Positions 20,457 through 32,827 of a stretch of 64,000 bases of DNA are shown here, piece by piece (within the stretch, counting starts at the first letter, position 1; each line of letters starts with the position of its first letter). The notes beneath the pieces are model-generated. The model had not been told where the DNA came from. It worked only from the letters and a program-made list of their open reading frames with translations, and made no database searches. The DNA lies in NCBI GenBank assembly GCA_011033025.1, contig WFMF01000041.1:82706-146705 (forward strand), given 5' to 3'. Made by a program: the position numbers and the translations under genes. This DNA is from Beroe forskalii. Taxonomy: Eukaryota > Ctenophora > Nuda > Beroida > Beroidae.

Positions 20457-20491
20457 ATTGGTTCAGCGCAGTCACGTGACGCGCGCACGTG
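20457..20491 (-). promoter_or_regulatory. CCAAT plus paired E-box module, copy 1
   Basis: On the minus strand, GGTCACGTGC and GTCACGTGAC (two CACGTG E-boxes, 13 bp apart) are followed by CCAAT at 20457-20461. The layout resembles a bHLH/NF-Y promoter block. It is conserved in the second element copy although flanking bases differ. Activity is inference. Confidence 0.35.
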
Positions 20492-22451
20492 ACCACTGAC
20501 CTTCAATGAAAATTCGTTGAGGCTCACAAGTCTATGATCGAAAACATACGGTGGAGTTTACAAACAGAGATAAGGAATTTATAAACGGTTGGGTGTTTCA
20601 TTGCACTGTCACCATATTTCACTATGCGTTTTGATTGTACGTCCAGACTCTTCATAGTGTGTATAACTATTTGAGTGTTTGAAGCGTTGCCGTTAGGACA
20701 ATAATATAGATGAAATGTGCATAAATTGTGTTTTATGTATTTGTGAAACACGAATTTCAACTGTTTAATGAATAGAATTTTCTGCCTGAACGCTAAATTT
20801 ACCATTTCATCGATTATTTTACGGTACTTGAGATTCATGACACCATTTTTCTGCTATTTTTACGTTAATTTGCATCAATAATCCATGGGTAATCCAAAAA
20901 ATCCTGGCACTACCCGTGGGCTCTGAATATTGAGAATATGCTCACTTTATGAATAACTACGTTTTGAGTCTGAGCCGCTCGTAATCCAGTGTTATCCGAT
21001 GATCCGAGACTCATAAGTCAAATCGAGACTCAGATCCAGTGATCAAAGTTTTGAGCCGGTGATCCATGATTCTAAGCCAGTAATCCAGAACTGTGAGCCA
21101 CTGATCCGAAAATTGAAGCCAAAATTGATGGTAAGTCAAAACTCACGAGTCAAGACTACGGCCGTCTCAGACTGATTTACCGGTTTTATGAAACTACACA
21201 CCAGGTTTCATTAGGTATATATACTCACCGGATTACTTTTATGAATAACCCTGACTTAAGGCAGAAACTACACACTGAGGTTTCAGGTTCAAGTCAAAAA
21301 TTCTAAAAAATAGATCTGAATTTTTGCCAGAGACTCAAATCGGACTCAAGCCGTAAGTCAAAATTTTGTATTCATGCGATCAAGCCGTGAGTCTCTGGCT
21401 CATGGCTTGGACAACATCTCGGATCATTGGCTTAAAATACCGGTCTGCCGCTCATTGTCCTTTGGATCACCGACGAAGTACCGGATTACTGATTATGAGT
21501 CTCGGCTTGCCGCGCATTGAGTCTCGGCTTGCCGCGCATTGAGTTTCGGATTACGGAATTTGAGTCTTGACTCCGTGGATTACACATTTTGGCTCCTTTT
21601 TTAAGTCTGGGAAGCTGGGGACTCAATTTTTTGGATCATTTGCGGTACGGCTCAGTGCCGGCTCACTAAAATAGCAATAAACTAATAAGCCTGTTAGATA
21701 ACTGCATGATCGAAACGAGTAATTCCGTAAAAGCTAAAATACTAAAATGTGACATCATCATCGTGTAAAGGTCAATCCAACAAATAAATTCAGAAGTAAG
21801 ATGATCAAATGTGAAAGTTGAGGTCTAAATAGTACGGATGGAGCAAACATAGATCACTTCAACGGGTATGCAGGACTCAAATATCTATGAAAGTTTGATA
21901 CTGTCGAAAACAAAAACGAAGCACGCTACTACCAAGCATTTGCTAAACAACTGACACAAAAGCTCAAATTATATTAATACGAACACTGCCATGTACTATG
22001 CAAGGGACTCTTTCAGGGTATGCAATGCATAGTCTGCATAACCTCTGGCCGCTACGTCACTGACGGAAATCTAAGCGGGAATTATGGTGCCGCAAGATTT
22101 CGGTAATATGCTTCTATGCACTTAATCCCGATCTTAATTCTTAAATTAGAACTACCGAAAGATAAACAAGGTTGCAAAAGAAATGAAACACATATTTCGA
22201 TCGCTAAATCAGAAATAAACCATGACACAAAGTAAACACTAAACATGGTAACACGGATGGAGTAATCAACTGCGTCTGGGTGGCACCACTTATATACGAT
22301 AAGTGTTCCTTATCTCTATTTTACCTTGTGTAACCGTATATACCGTTTATGTACCGTATATAAAAACTGCGAAAACAATGGTGATTGAAACGAACGTGAT
22401 GGAAACGAAGATAAACTACGGTTACTTGTTTGAATTATCTCCTTCTCTGCT

Positions 22452-22485
22452 ATTGGTTCAAGCGCAGTCACGTGACGCACACGTG
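22452..22485 (-). promoter_or_regulatory. CCAAT plus paired E-box module, copy 2
   Basis: Same arrangement as at 20457-20491: CACGTG at 22469-22474 and 22480-22485, with CCAAT (minus strand) at 22452-22456. The spacer between E-boxes has lost two bases (GACGCA for GACGCGCG), but all three sites remain. Confidence 0.35.
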
Positions 22486-23264
22486 ACCACTGACCTACTA
22501 TGTAAATTCGTTGAGGCACACAAGTCTATGATCGAATACATGCGGTGGAGTTAAGAAACAGAGATAAGGAATTTATATACGGTTGGGTGTTTCATTGCGC
22601 TGTTACCATGTTTCACTATGCGTTTTGATTTTACTTCCAGACCTTTTATAGTGTGTTTAACTGTTTGAGCGTTTGAAGCGTTGTCGTAAGGACAATGATA
22701 TATAGATGAAATGTGCATAAATTGTGTTTTATGTCTTTGTAAAATACGAATTTCAACTGTTTAATGAATAGAGTTTTCTACCTGAGCGCTAAATTTACCA
22801 TTTCAGCAATTATCTTACGGTAATTGTGATTCATGAAACCTTTTTTCTGCTATTTTTACGTTAATTTGTATCGGTAATCCATAAGTAATCCAAAAAATCC
22901 TGGCACTACCCGTCGGCTCAGAATTTGGAGAATATGCTCACTTTATGAATAACTCCGTTTTGAGTCTGAGCCGCTAGTGATCCAGTGTTATCCGATGATC
23001 CGAGACTCATAAGTCAGAAATCCGAGACTCAGATCCAGTGATCCGACATTTTGAGCCAGTGATCCATGAGTTTTAGCCAATAATCCAGATCCGTGAGCCA
23101 CTGATCCGGAAAATGAAGCCAAAATTGATCGTAAGTCAAAACTCACGAGTCAAGACTCACGGCCGTCTCAGACTTACGGATTACCTGTTTTATGAATGAG
23201 AAAACCGGATTTTGGCTTAGAAATTGAGTATATACTCAACGGATTACTTTTATGAATAACCCCT

Positions 23265-25230
23265 TATGCCAGGTTTCGGGTTTAATGGCCGGCTTAGGGT
23301 CCAGGGCCTAAGGTAGATGTTCCAGGTAGGGCCCTGCACAGCGAGCAAGCTACAGCAGGGGTCTGCCGTTTTTTGAAAAATAGAGTGTTCTGGATAAAAA
23401 AAATGAACAGGAAGCAAGATGGTATTGAAATATATCATGAACTCACTATTTCACTGTCAAGCCAGATTTATATTTATTATCAGTCAAACTACCATGAGTC
23501 GAAATAAAGCCAGGCTCCCTGTTCACGGTCCTGGATCACTGTATAGGGACTAAGGTTCCTTTAGGGTCCAGTCGCATTTATTAGTATATTGAATTTTTCA
23601 ACTTCCCCTTGCCAAATCATCCTCCCTGAATTTTCAAAATCCTCAATCCCGACACACCACCCCTGAATTTCAAAAATTCGACCACCGATGATTTTATGTT
23701 ATTTTGTAAATCCAAGCATAGACTTCAGTCGATCTACTGTGATTACACTGACCAAATGGAAATGTTTGTCATGGTATGACAAGCATTTAAGTCATTCTGA
23801 TGTCTTTTTTACTTTTGATGTAACTTTTCATCTGATTTTCCAACTTCCTGCTTTTCAGCCTCAACGCTGTCACTCGTTCCGAAAAGCAATATTTTTTCGA
23901 CTTTCACAACGTATGTTGATATTTCTACAATTCAGACTACAGCAATAAACTAATACTAAATTGTTATACTGAGCACAGACTTACAGAACTTACAGAACTG
24001 CCAATCCATGGCGCAACTCACCCCTTAGAATGTCTGAGAGTATGAAGAAATTTTGGAAAATGGCACGGACGGAAGGACATCGGCCACCATTTTCGCGACT
24101 GATATTATGAAGAAGCAATCCGGGTACTTTCCTGAAATAACAGTTTTTCTATTGCCAATCTGGAACTGATATACACATTATCTCTCACCTTCCCAACCAC
24201 GATATCTGATAACCCTAACTAACTTGGTAGTTAGTTAGTAATAACCCTAACTACCTAACCCTCTATAATGACTTTTTGTTAAAAGAAAAAGGCGATTGGT
24301 GAGGTAAAAATTGCTATTTTTTCCACTTTTTCGGCACAATAATAATTGCACGAGAAGGAGCCGAGTGCATTTATTTCCATCAAGGTATAACTTTTCCATC
24401 GTTGATGACTTTTCGTCGTTAATTTATTCCTAGTTTGTAACTACGTTTGGTAAATGCTTGAAAATCATGGCACTCCATATAAGTAGCTGAAAATGTTATG
24501 ATAACATTTACCTTACACCCCTGCCCTTGATCGATAGAATGCAAGTGAAACTTGCATTTCTCTGTTCAGCTGACGACGATAATCACATGATTTTCGGAAG
24601 CTCCTGATTTAAAAGTTTATCGTTTCATTTAACGTTTTAAACTTGCTCCCCAAACTCTCTGTTCAGATTATTTTTCTCAGAAACCTGTAGTGACGTATCC
24701 GCTTGCTTGTGTTGAACAACTGACGCGCTTCAAGTTTTGTTGAGGACTGATCGGTAATCTTCGTGACAACTTTAAGTCCGAACATCTTCTGAGCTCACTG
24801 AGAAGGTGTTCTAGCGTTTTTGTCATAAAAGTGTCAGGATTTTACAGGATTTTACAAGAGGTTCCTCTCCATTCTTGTCATGGATTTTACGGAATTTCCG
24901 TCAATTAAAGTATCAACAAAGAGTTCCCTGTGGCTTTGCGGCTTGCAATATGTCTGCTCGTGGTCACGTTCTATGTTTTAGGCGATTCGGCTGACGTAAT
25001 TTTAATTGAGCAGAGTGGACGCTTGATTACGCCCAATTATCTACTAGCTTGAATGAAACCATGTCCGTATCATGATATCGATTACAGATATTCTTAGAAA
25101 TTCGTAGGAGCTTGTTCGTGTCCAGCTACGGAACGCGCCGCATGCTCTGTCGAGGATCAATAGGTACAACTCCTGTAAAATCATGACATTTTTGGGCTAG
25201 AACATCTACTGAGCTCACTTGTTTTTAAGT
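23265..25230. other. Unique sequence, no gene recognised
   Basis: About 2 kb with only short open frames. A small imperfect inverted/direct repeat of ATAACCCTAACTA (24210-24262) is the one visible structure. Open frame 23688-23948 (86 codons) has no recognisable motif. Confidence 0.5.
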
Positions 25231-25338
25231 CATTTAGTGCACGCGCGAAGTTTTTAACTTTATGAAAACTTCACTTTTACGCGCGGCTTAAGTAATTATC
25301 AGCCATGCGCTGCGCGCGCTACCCGCGCGCGTTCACTA
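25231..25338. repeat. Small foldback with GCGCGC-rich ends
   Basis: TTTAGTGCACGCGCG near the left end pairs with CGCGCGCGTTCACTAA at the right end. An inner stem is GAAGTTTT / AAAACTTC. This is a possible MITE of about 108 bp. No certain target duplication. Confidence 0.45.
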
Positions 25339-26845
25339 ATTACCTTATTTCATGAAATTAAGGCATCACTTGAGGTGATTGAGTCGACTTTCGCCTTAAT
25401 TATTAAGCGCTCGAATTTTTTTTCCAACCTTGTTTTAATGTAGGATGCCGAAAAATCGTGTGTAGTACATTTTTTGCTGCATAAGCACCCTCGCTCAACT
25501 AATGCAGATTGATGACCCATTTGAGCCCGTGAGCACGTTTTCATCTTTCAGGCCTTAAATTATCATTATCTCAACTATAATTTCTAGGGATCTATATGGT
25601 GTGCTTTAATTTTCATGATTGCATTTCTAGGAATCCTATTCTTTATTTTGTATACCTTTTTTCATGGGATGGAGTTTGCACCTTATTACTACGTAACTTG
25701 AGTTTTATTTCTACTTACTATTAATAGAGACATTGTTCATCATATTACAGCAACTCTGTACTGTAGTATTACGAGTATGTAGATTAAAAGTTACACAAAA
25801 GTTAAGTAACCTTAATTTTGAAAACAATATGTCCGACTGGGGAAAACTACCTGAATAATTTGGTAGTGTACGTTTCCCGCCCTGGCCAGGGCGGTAACCC
25901 CCCGCGGTAAAAAGAAAACTGGCCAGGGGTATAAGTTAGAGATTTGAGTGTCACAGGGTGTTAATATATAATAATATATATCATGATAATTGGGAGCAAA
26001 TTTGGAAAGCCGAGATCTCAAGAACGGGAAATGGTAGAGCCATGATCGAGGTCAGGTTTTGTTGATCTAAGATGGGAAAATGTTATAGGCTATAAGAGAA
26101 GTTCTGGTGACGTCATTTTCACGTCACTATGACGTCATCAACTTCGCGAAATTTTATTGCATTTTTAGCGAAAATAGGCCATTTTCGAGCGTATTTTTCA
26201 CCAAGAAGGAAAGGAGATAGCTCTCTGATTTTTCAGAATGATTTTTAGCAAATTTAAAGAGCTTTCTGAAAATCATATGGATTATTGGGCTATCTCGATT
26301 TTTCATCGAGATATACGCGATTTTCTAAGGTACGGTGAAAAATCGATTTCCAAATTATAGGACAAAACTTAAACGAGTGAGATGTCAAAAACTGCGACTT
26401 ATCTTGAGATGAGACCGGCCAAAGTATGTTGTGCTAAGGTGGAATTGTGGCTGAGGCTATATGGGAAGTTGGCTTGAGCCTATTTTGCTGCTGTAATGAC
26501 GTCATCAAAATCGCGTAAAACCACTAAAATAGCGTATTTTGCGATAGAATGCAATTTTGCGCTACTTTGGACATCTCCGACTCAAAGATTTTTCATCGGA
26601 TTATGTTTTACTTTGATATGATGCTTTAAGACCTTAAGATTTAGCTATAAAACGAGTTTCAGGGTAATCGGTCGAAGATTGTTGTCGTGAGAGGCTTCTA
26701 AAAATTGAACTGCAAATTGAATGAAATTACGTTTATGACGAAAAATTGTACTGTAATCCTATTCTGTGATACGATGGTCTACTGATAATGGTTTTTCTAT
26801 GTCTCACAGTGAATAAGGATGGGAAATATACGATGAACTAGTGGA
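25339..26845. other. Non-coding sequence with two related CRE-bearing segments
   Basis: No gene recognised. Segments of ~340 bases at about 26025-26330 and 26350-26700 look distantly related: each begins with purine-rich sequence and carries TGACGTCATCAA followed by TCGCG and ATTTTAGCG-type motifs. CRE-like TGACGTCA sites are at about 26108, 26129 and 26497. Confidence 0.45.
25745..25800 (-). repeat. Dispersed motif family, minus-strand copy
   Basis: Minus strand: CTTTTAATCTACATACTC, then TACTACAGTACAGAGTTGCTGTAA in two parts. More diverged than the other copies. Confidence 0.45.
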
Positions 26846-27180
26846 GCACGTGAGTTCACGCGGACGTTTTGTAGAAATTAAGAGATTTAAAGAAATTGAT
26901 ATTTACTCGGGATTTTCGACTTGATTACGTTGAAATGAGTTCAAATACGACTAATGCACATGAAATAAGATGCATGTGCTATACTTCAGCACGTGAGTAC
27001 ACACGGACGTTTTGTAGAAATTAGGGGATTTAAAGAAATTGATGTTTACACGGGATTTTCGACTTGATTATGTTGAAATGAACTCAAATACGACTTATGC
27101 ACGTGAAATTAGATCTGGTTGCTATATTTAAGCACGTGAGTTCACGTGGATGATTTGTAGAAATTAAGAAATATATCAAT
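26846..27180 (+). repeat. 143-bp tandem repeat (2.3 copies)
   Basis: Copies begin GCACGTGAGT at 26846, 26989 and 27132, and share GGACGTTTTGTAGAAATTA and GGGATTTTCGACTTGATTA. Each start carries a CACGTG E-box. The third copy breaks off after ~50 bases. Confidence 0.9.
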
Positions 27181-27358
27181 TCTACTAATTCCAAGTTAGA
27201 ATATCGTAGTTTTGGACTTCTTCAGGGTGAGTTATGTGGGTTCGACTTGCGTGTGGGCTAGTTACGTGGATTCGGACTACGTGAGGGCAAGTGACGTGGG
27301 TCCAAACTGCCTTAGGGCAATTAACATGGGTTCAAACTACATACATCTGTCAAGATAT

Positions 27359-27503
27359 CACCACCAAAACTGTTGGACGGTTGGTCTAGTAACCCCCCGC
27401 GGGTTTGGATGTGACAACGGAACCTGAAAAGAGACAAAATGGGCTGATCACATCCAAACCAGCGGGGGGTTACTAGACCAACCGTCCAACGGTTTTGGTG
27501 GTG
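27359..27503. repeat. 145-bp hairpin element
   Basis: Arms of ~57 bp run from CACCACCAAAAC (27359) and to GTTTTGGTGGTG (ending 27503), meeting around TTTGGATGTGA / TCACATCCAAA. Arms are almost identical, with a ~30-base loop. The strength of pairing suggests a recent MITE or a structured RNA. No clear target duplication beyond a few T/A bases. Confidence 0.85.
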
Positions 27504-30000
27504 TATAATACTAAGGTTATCATGAGGTCTTACCAATTGTTTCCCGTCATAATGCTAAGGTTATCATGAAATCTTAATAATTGTTTCCCGTCTGTACGCG
27601 ATAGAAAGAGAGTTGTTTAAAATTGTTTATTTAAATGGACGGAGGGGGGCTTGCAGTTTGAGAATGCCACAGCAAAAACTGGGAAAACCAAAATTAACAT
27701 TTCTAAAATTTTGTATTGATCACTTAATTATTAGAGAGCAGATTAGAAATGTAAGGTTACATAAAATTAAGGTGCTGGTGATTAAGTTCACCTTTATTTG
27801 GTACTTGTAAATAATGTGTTATCTAAGTCACTTAGACAACCTTAATTTCATATAATAAGGTAATGTGATAAATTAAACATGTTTATGTTTCTTGTTTGTT
27901 TCCCTTGCATTAATTATTTCCACATTGGAGAGTTTACGCACATGAAGCAGTTTGGCGTCTGTTAGCTTCCGACCTATTAAGCTGTATTTTAATCTACAAA
28001 ACACAGTACAAAGTTGCCGCGATTCTATCAACTCATGTCTCTGTATTGAGTTCAACTCATGTCTCTGTATTGAGTCCAGTATACTCAGTATACTGTAGGC
28101 ACTGAAAATTCAGTGACCTCCTCAGATAATTTGAATTTTCTCCATCGCTGATTTTATTTCAGGGCTTTCTCAATAAGCCAGTCTGTAACATGATGAATGA
28201 TCTGTAATCTACTTCAGTGCCATGTTCTCATGAAGCTCCAAATGTTCTGAGATTTTCTGCAACAGCTCGTCTTTTTGTAAGGTACGAATTGTAAAAGCGC
28301 ATTAAGATTTTAATCAATAATCATTTACATGATTTTTATGTTAAGGGTAATGGTTAACCAAAAAATACACCTCGTGGGCGAATTTTTCCTCTTCCAATCG
28401 CCTGATTTGGTTTACAAGAAAGCATTGAGGAAGGGTTAGCAGAGTTGTTGGTCTATGGGTGGTCTGGGGCGGTATTGCGTACTATCTGAAACTCGCCAAC
28501 AAGTGTCTGTCACTGCAGTACCTTCGTGAGAGCATGTCACGTTCCCCACTTCAATCACGTGTGTTGAGCGCGGTAATACCAACAATCACGTACCGCAGTA
28601 GGTACTCACCCTCAAGTAGTGATTTCCTCGATTGCTCTTTCCCGTGATACAAATTCTTAACTATTCGTTAGAAACCTCTGACACCTACATCCAATCTGTT
28701 GGAACCACCAGGTTGCAATTCTAGAATAAATAATAATTTGTGAGCGGCTAAGTAGTTCCTGGGTTTCGTACTGACCTGATCCTGCGTTACTGTTCCAATG
28801 GACTCACACAGCTGAGCACCATTTACTCATTTAGTTTGAGCAACGCAGAGTTACCGTTAAATGGTTCTATGCTGAGCCATCTCCATGCATTATCAGGTCG
28901 CTAAAACCTGCTTTCACTCGTCAACCTACCTATAGTGGTTACAACTTTTTAATGGTTGATCTATTTTGGAAACTTTGTCTCTTTTCCCGGCCCTGGTTCT
29001 TGAAGCCCAATACTGGCTCAGGGATTTAAGGATATAATACTGTCACGATATTCCGAGATTATTTTTTACCGTTTTTTTTCAAAGAGTACGTTTTCTTACA
29101 TATAGCCAAGATGAAAATGAAGCAAAGCAACAAACCGACGTATCATCGCAGAGTCAATAGAATAACCCTACTTATTATAAGTTTAATGATGCGATGAAGT
29201 GTTTGTATTCGAAGTGTGTTTGCTCTGTCAGTCACTCATTTACTGTCAGAAGTCGGATATACAATTCCCTGGTCACGGGAATGCTTGTTTCCGCAAGTGC
29301 TAACTTTGAGGATTTCTTAGGTTCTGGTTAACTTTCCTGTCGACCTGGGGTTTGGCCAGAAGAAACCATTAGGAAACAAGTTATCTGTTGTTTGATGTTT
29401 CCTGAATCGTGCTACCAACATTTGGGTTGTTACGCATATTATTTGGCAGATTGCTCGATAGATGTAGATTGTAGAGGTTGACAAAGACGCGCAAATTTAC
29501 TGTTGGCACATCAACCTTCGAAAAACGATCTATCAGAAATAGATCGAAATTGCGCGTCTTTTTCCTGCTCTCCATCCATCGATCACGCACATGTGATACT
29601 GTATGACGTGTACTTATCAGTCTAAATCATCTTGTAAAAAGGGACAGTGACTCACAACTTCAGACAGTTCTTCAGACACACTGCTTGGAGTGTTCTGACG
29701 AATCCAAGACTCTCCAGAGCATCTTACTCCCACTCACATAAAGCACTATATTCTCTTAGTGTCGCAGTTTACCTTTCGGTGTGTGTATTGTACACTGAAC
29801 ATTCAACCTGGGGGGACCCCGGGTGGATTTACAACATTTGTAAAGGGTTTAATTTTTCAGGGTTTATGGGGGCTGTAACTCCATTCTTGTTAGAAAACTC
29901 TCAGTCTCTAAGGTTTCCAATTAAACGCCTTTTTATCGGTCTTCAGTCTAGAAGTGATAAAAATATAGGGGTTATCAAGGTTAATAATCATACAACCTAA
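27504..30000. other. Unique sequence, no gene recognised
   Basis: A perfect 24-bp tandem duplication (28028-28075, starting TCAACTCATGTCTCTG) and one dispersed-motif copy (27984-28025) are the only structures noted. An inverted pair of AATTTCGATCTATTTC-like sequence occurs near 29475-29560. Open frame 29647-30000 (117 codons) has no motif. Confidence 0.5.
27984..28025 (+). repeat. Dispersed motif family, plus-strand copy
   Basis: ATTTTAATCTACAAAACACA followed by GTACAAAGTTGCCGCGATTC, aligning with the copies at 1982 and 47108. Confidence 0.5.
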
Positions 30001-30140
30001 TATGTCACTTTTTTTTAATTTTTTTAATTTATTTTTTTTTAATTTATTTTTTTTAATTTATTTTTTTAATTTATTTTTTTTAATTTATTTTTTAATTTAA
30101 TTTCTAATTTTTTAATTTTTAATTGTTATTTTTTTTTATT
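30001..30140. repeat. T-rich low-complexity tract
   Basis: Runs of TTTTTTAATTTA repeated about ten times, directly left of the long inverted-repeat structure. It could be a degenerate poly(A) tail of an element read on the minus strand, but no such element was recognised. Confidence 0.8.
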
Positions 30141-31338
30141 TTGCCACCAACAATGAACAAAATTAAACCCTTTAGAAAGCCGCAAGGTGGTTTAGTCAGG
30201 GATGAATTGGTCAAATATCAAAATCCGTTGGCTTTGGATGTTAAAAACGATTTAGCAACTGGATGTGCTATTTTAGACCTTGATGAAATGAACTGGCCCT
30301 GTTGGCAATTTTGTATCGGCCGACCACGCCCTTTTTTGGCCACGCCCATTTTTGCTGTTTTGCGCATGGTAAAAATGCCCCTATTTCGGCCCCCTTTGGA
30401 GTTGGGAGCAATCCAACCACCTTAAAATGGCCGCAATGGGCACATTATGTCGGGCGGATGATGGTTCCAAGGCCACCAGGCCGTTCGTTTTTGAGTTATG
30501 GCTCAAAAATGGAAATTTCATCACCCGCTTGGCCATCGGTCTGAGAAAAATGTAACTTTGGTTCCTTTTGGAGTTGGGAGTGAACCAACCACATTAAAAT
30601 AACCGCAATCAGCACATTAGTGGGGGTAGGCCACGGTTTTGAAGCCCCTCGACCATTATTTTTCGACTTATTGCCCAAAAACCAAAATTTCGAGGACTCA
30701 CATTGTACAGAAGAGGTAGCCTCAGCTCCATTTTCAAGCCCAGAACAAACTAACTCTATATCAGTTACACCGCATTAAGATCAACAATGGTATATCATTG
30801 TATCACAAGCTCCCAGCTAGGTTACTGAGATATTCTTGAAAACGCTACATAAAACCTTTAGTCTCTTCAAATTCTCATACAAGTCAAATATTTTTTGGCA
30901 TTGTGGCTTATTGACACAAGTATATCTTGTGGATGGCAAAAACCGGTAAATTTGCCAGTAAATCATGGAAATCTTAGGTAATAGGTATGTACAACTCACA
31001 AGATGTATATTGTACAAGCCTTATCATTGATTAGAATAGCAGTTAGCAGTGATTCATCCAGGCGAGCTTATTAAATGCTTTTAACTGGGATATTTCAAGC
31101 TAAAAAGCCGATTGCAATGCAAGTTCAACTATCTTATTCTAATTACATAAGGGTATTTTGCAATTACTTTCAGTGTTTGGGGTTAAGTTTATGCTATTAT
31201 CTTAACAAGCTCTTAATTAGTAAGAGTTTGAGATCTTAAACTGATTGAAAGAGGATACAGTATTATAGTAATTCCAATCTTGTAGACATTATTAAACGTT
31301 GCCTTAATTAGAATAGCTTTCCTAGTTTTTCAAAAATA

Positions 31339-31782
31339 CCTTATTGGCCCTTATTTAACCGGCCCTTAAGGACCAAAATGACTTTGAGATTTTTGTCCAA
31401 AGGGCCGGTTAAAACATGCCCGGTTAAAATGGGGCCAATTAAATTAAAGGCCAGTTAACTTGGGCCAAATAAAACTTTTATTACTTGACCTTTGCACTGT
31501 AATTCATTTAACCGTCATTATATAATCTGTGGTTGTGTTGAGATAATAACCTACATCACGATAATAGACCGGGATTTAGGTTTTTTTATGCAATTTTCTG
31601 AGTATATTATATTGGTTTTCATGGCTCTTTTTGAGCAGAAATTTTTCGTTTTGGCTACAGCCTAAGAAATTTTTGTACAAGGGACCGGTTAAAATGATTC
31701 AAAAATGGTTCAATTTTTGTCCATAGGGCCGGTTAAAAAAGGGCCGGTTAAAGAAAGGCCGGCTAAATAAAGGCCAATAAGG
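31339..31782. mobile_element. 444-bp mariner-like MITE
   Basis: Ends CCTTATTGGCCCTTATTTA and TAAATAAAGGCCAATAAGG, flanked by TA (31337-31338 and 31783-31784), which fits the TA duplication of Tc1/mariner elements. The inner TIR zones repeat GGGCCGGTTAAA several times. No transposase. The same end sequence (CCTTATCGGCCCTTATAAA) starts the 29-bp array at 62345. Confidence 0.82.
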
Positions 31783-32077
31783 TATGCCATTTTAGATAGC
31801 AGTACAATTTTACTATTTTAGATCAATTTGTTTAGGTATTGGTGCGCGAGGTTCTTCACATTCTGTACAGCTTGTTATGCAGCTTGTTGCTGACCTCGAG
31901 CAACTTACTGTATAATTAGCCTGGAACTGAATGTGTGGCTGAACAGGCGGGCAGATGCCTGCAACCTCCCATTCATTTTAACTTCCACTTTTAGGTTTTA
32001 ATTGTGTAAAATTTAGATATTTCACATGATCTTAACACTCATTGATCTTTCATCTCTACTGAACTCTTTCTCTTTCC

Positions 32078-32378
32078 TCTCCTTTCCCTGTGTTGCTCAG
32101 AAATCCGGAGTTCTGGGTGGCCCAGCCTTGCAGTTGTAAGCTGTGAGGGGTACGTGGGTCGAAACCCCTCTGTATCCCTGCCACCTGCTGATGGGACACC
32201 TACATTGCAGATGGCAGGGAAACCTTACAACTGTAGGGTAACCGCTGATGATTCACTGTTTGGTCTCTTCTGCCTCTTTTGTCAATCCCTAAATTAGAAA
32301 ATCAATTGCAGTATTTTTGTTATGATTGTAGTATACCCATACACCTCTATTGGTAAGACCTTGGATTGTAAAGTTTCC
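32078..32378 (+). mobile_element. SINE-like repeat, copy 2
   Basis: Plus-strand partner of 18253-18560. TGGCCCAGCCTTG (A-box-like, ~32119) and GGGTCGAAACC (B-box-like, ~32157) are better preserved here. The body includes CTGCTGATGGGACACCTAC and ends CACCTCTATTGGTAAGACC. Confidence 0.65.
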
Positions 32379-32650
32379 ATTTTTCCATCAAGTAGAATAT
32401 AAGTGTTATAATTCCAATCTTTTTTTTTCACCGAACTCAATTTAACTCATTATGGAAGTTCTAGTAGCTCATATTCTCCCTAGGAAATTGCAGTTTGAAA
32501 ACAGTAAGGTAGTTTTTTTGTTCTCGAAAAGGAATATGAGCAGAAAACTGAATTGATCTCAGAAATATATTAATTATAAGCAGAAAATAATAGTGAGAGT
32601 TTTGTAAAAGTTAAAGAAGTGTTACTTATAATTTATTTCCCCACTGCAAT

Positions 32651-32827
32651 CAGGGGCGTAGCCAGATTTCTGAAAAGGGGGCGGCGAGGTACATTCAAAA
32701 CCTGTTCAATGTTTTATTTTGTTGACTCAAAGCTCTCATTTTGTCAAAATGAACAAAATTTTCATATCACCTGTCCAAAAAGGGGGAGGCGGCCGCCTGT
32801 GTCGCCTCCCCCCTGGCTACGCCCCTG
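32651..32827. mobile_element. 177-bp hAT-like MITE
   Basis: Ends CAGGGGCGTAGCCAG and CTGGCTACGCCCCTG are perfect inverted repeats. They are flanked by a perfect 8-bp duplication ACTGCAAT (32643-32650 and 32828-32835). The interior is partly palindromic (GGGGGCGGCG / GGCGGCCGCC). No coding capacity. Confidence 0.95.

Larger units (their letters stand above)
19368..23264. mobile_element. Head-to-tail dimer of a ~1.9-kb foldback element
   Basis: The outer ends are AGGGGTTATTCAT (19368-19380) and ATGAATAACCCCT (23252-23264), with a possible 4-bp duplication TATG on both sides. An internal end, ATGAATAACCCT, at 21241-21252 shows that two copies are joined: 19368-21252 and 21253-23264. The second copy has lost its own left tip. 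Each copy has ~300-base terminal zones made of degenerate GAGTCTCGGATC / GATCCGAGACTC motifs in opposite orientation, so the termini fold on each other. The centre is shared between copies and includes the module at 20457/22452. No transposase frame is present. Confidence 0.82.

Noticed and set aside
24210-24262. AACCCTAACTA motifs that look telomere-like
   Set aside because: Only a few irregular CCCTAAC units in mixed orientation, not a TTAGGG array.
30001-30140. LINE or retrocopy poly(A) tail
   Set aside because: T-rich with regular AATTTA interruptions and no adjoining retrotransposon or processed gene recognised. Left as low-complexity sequence.
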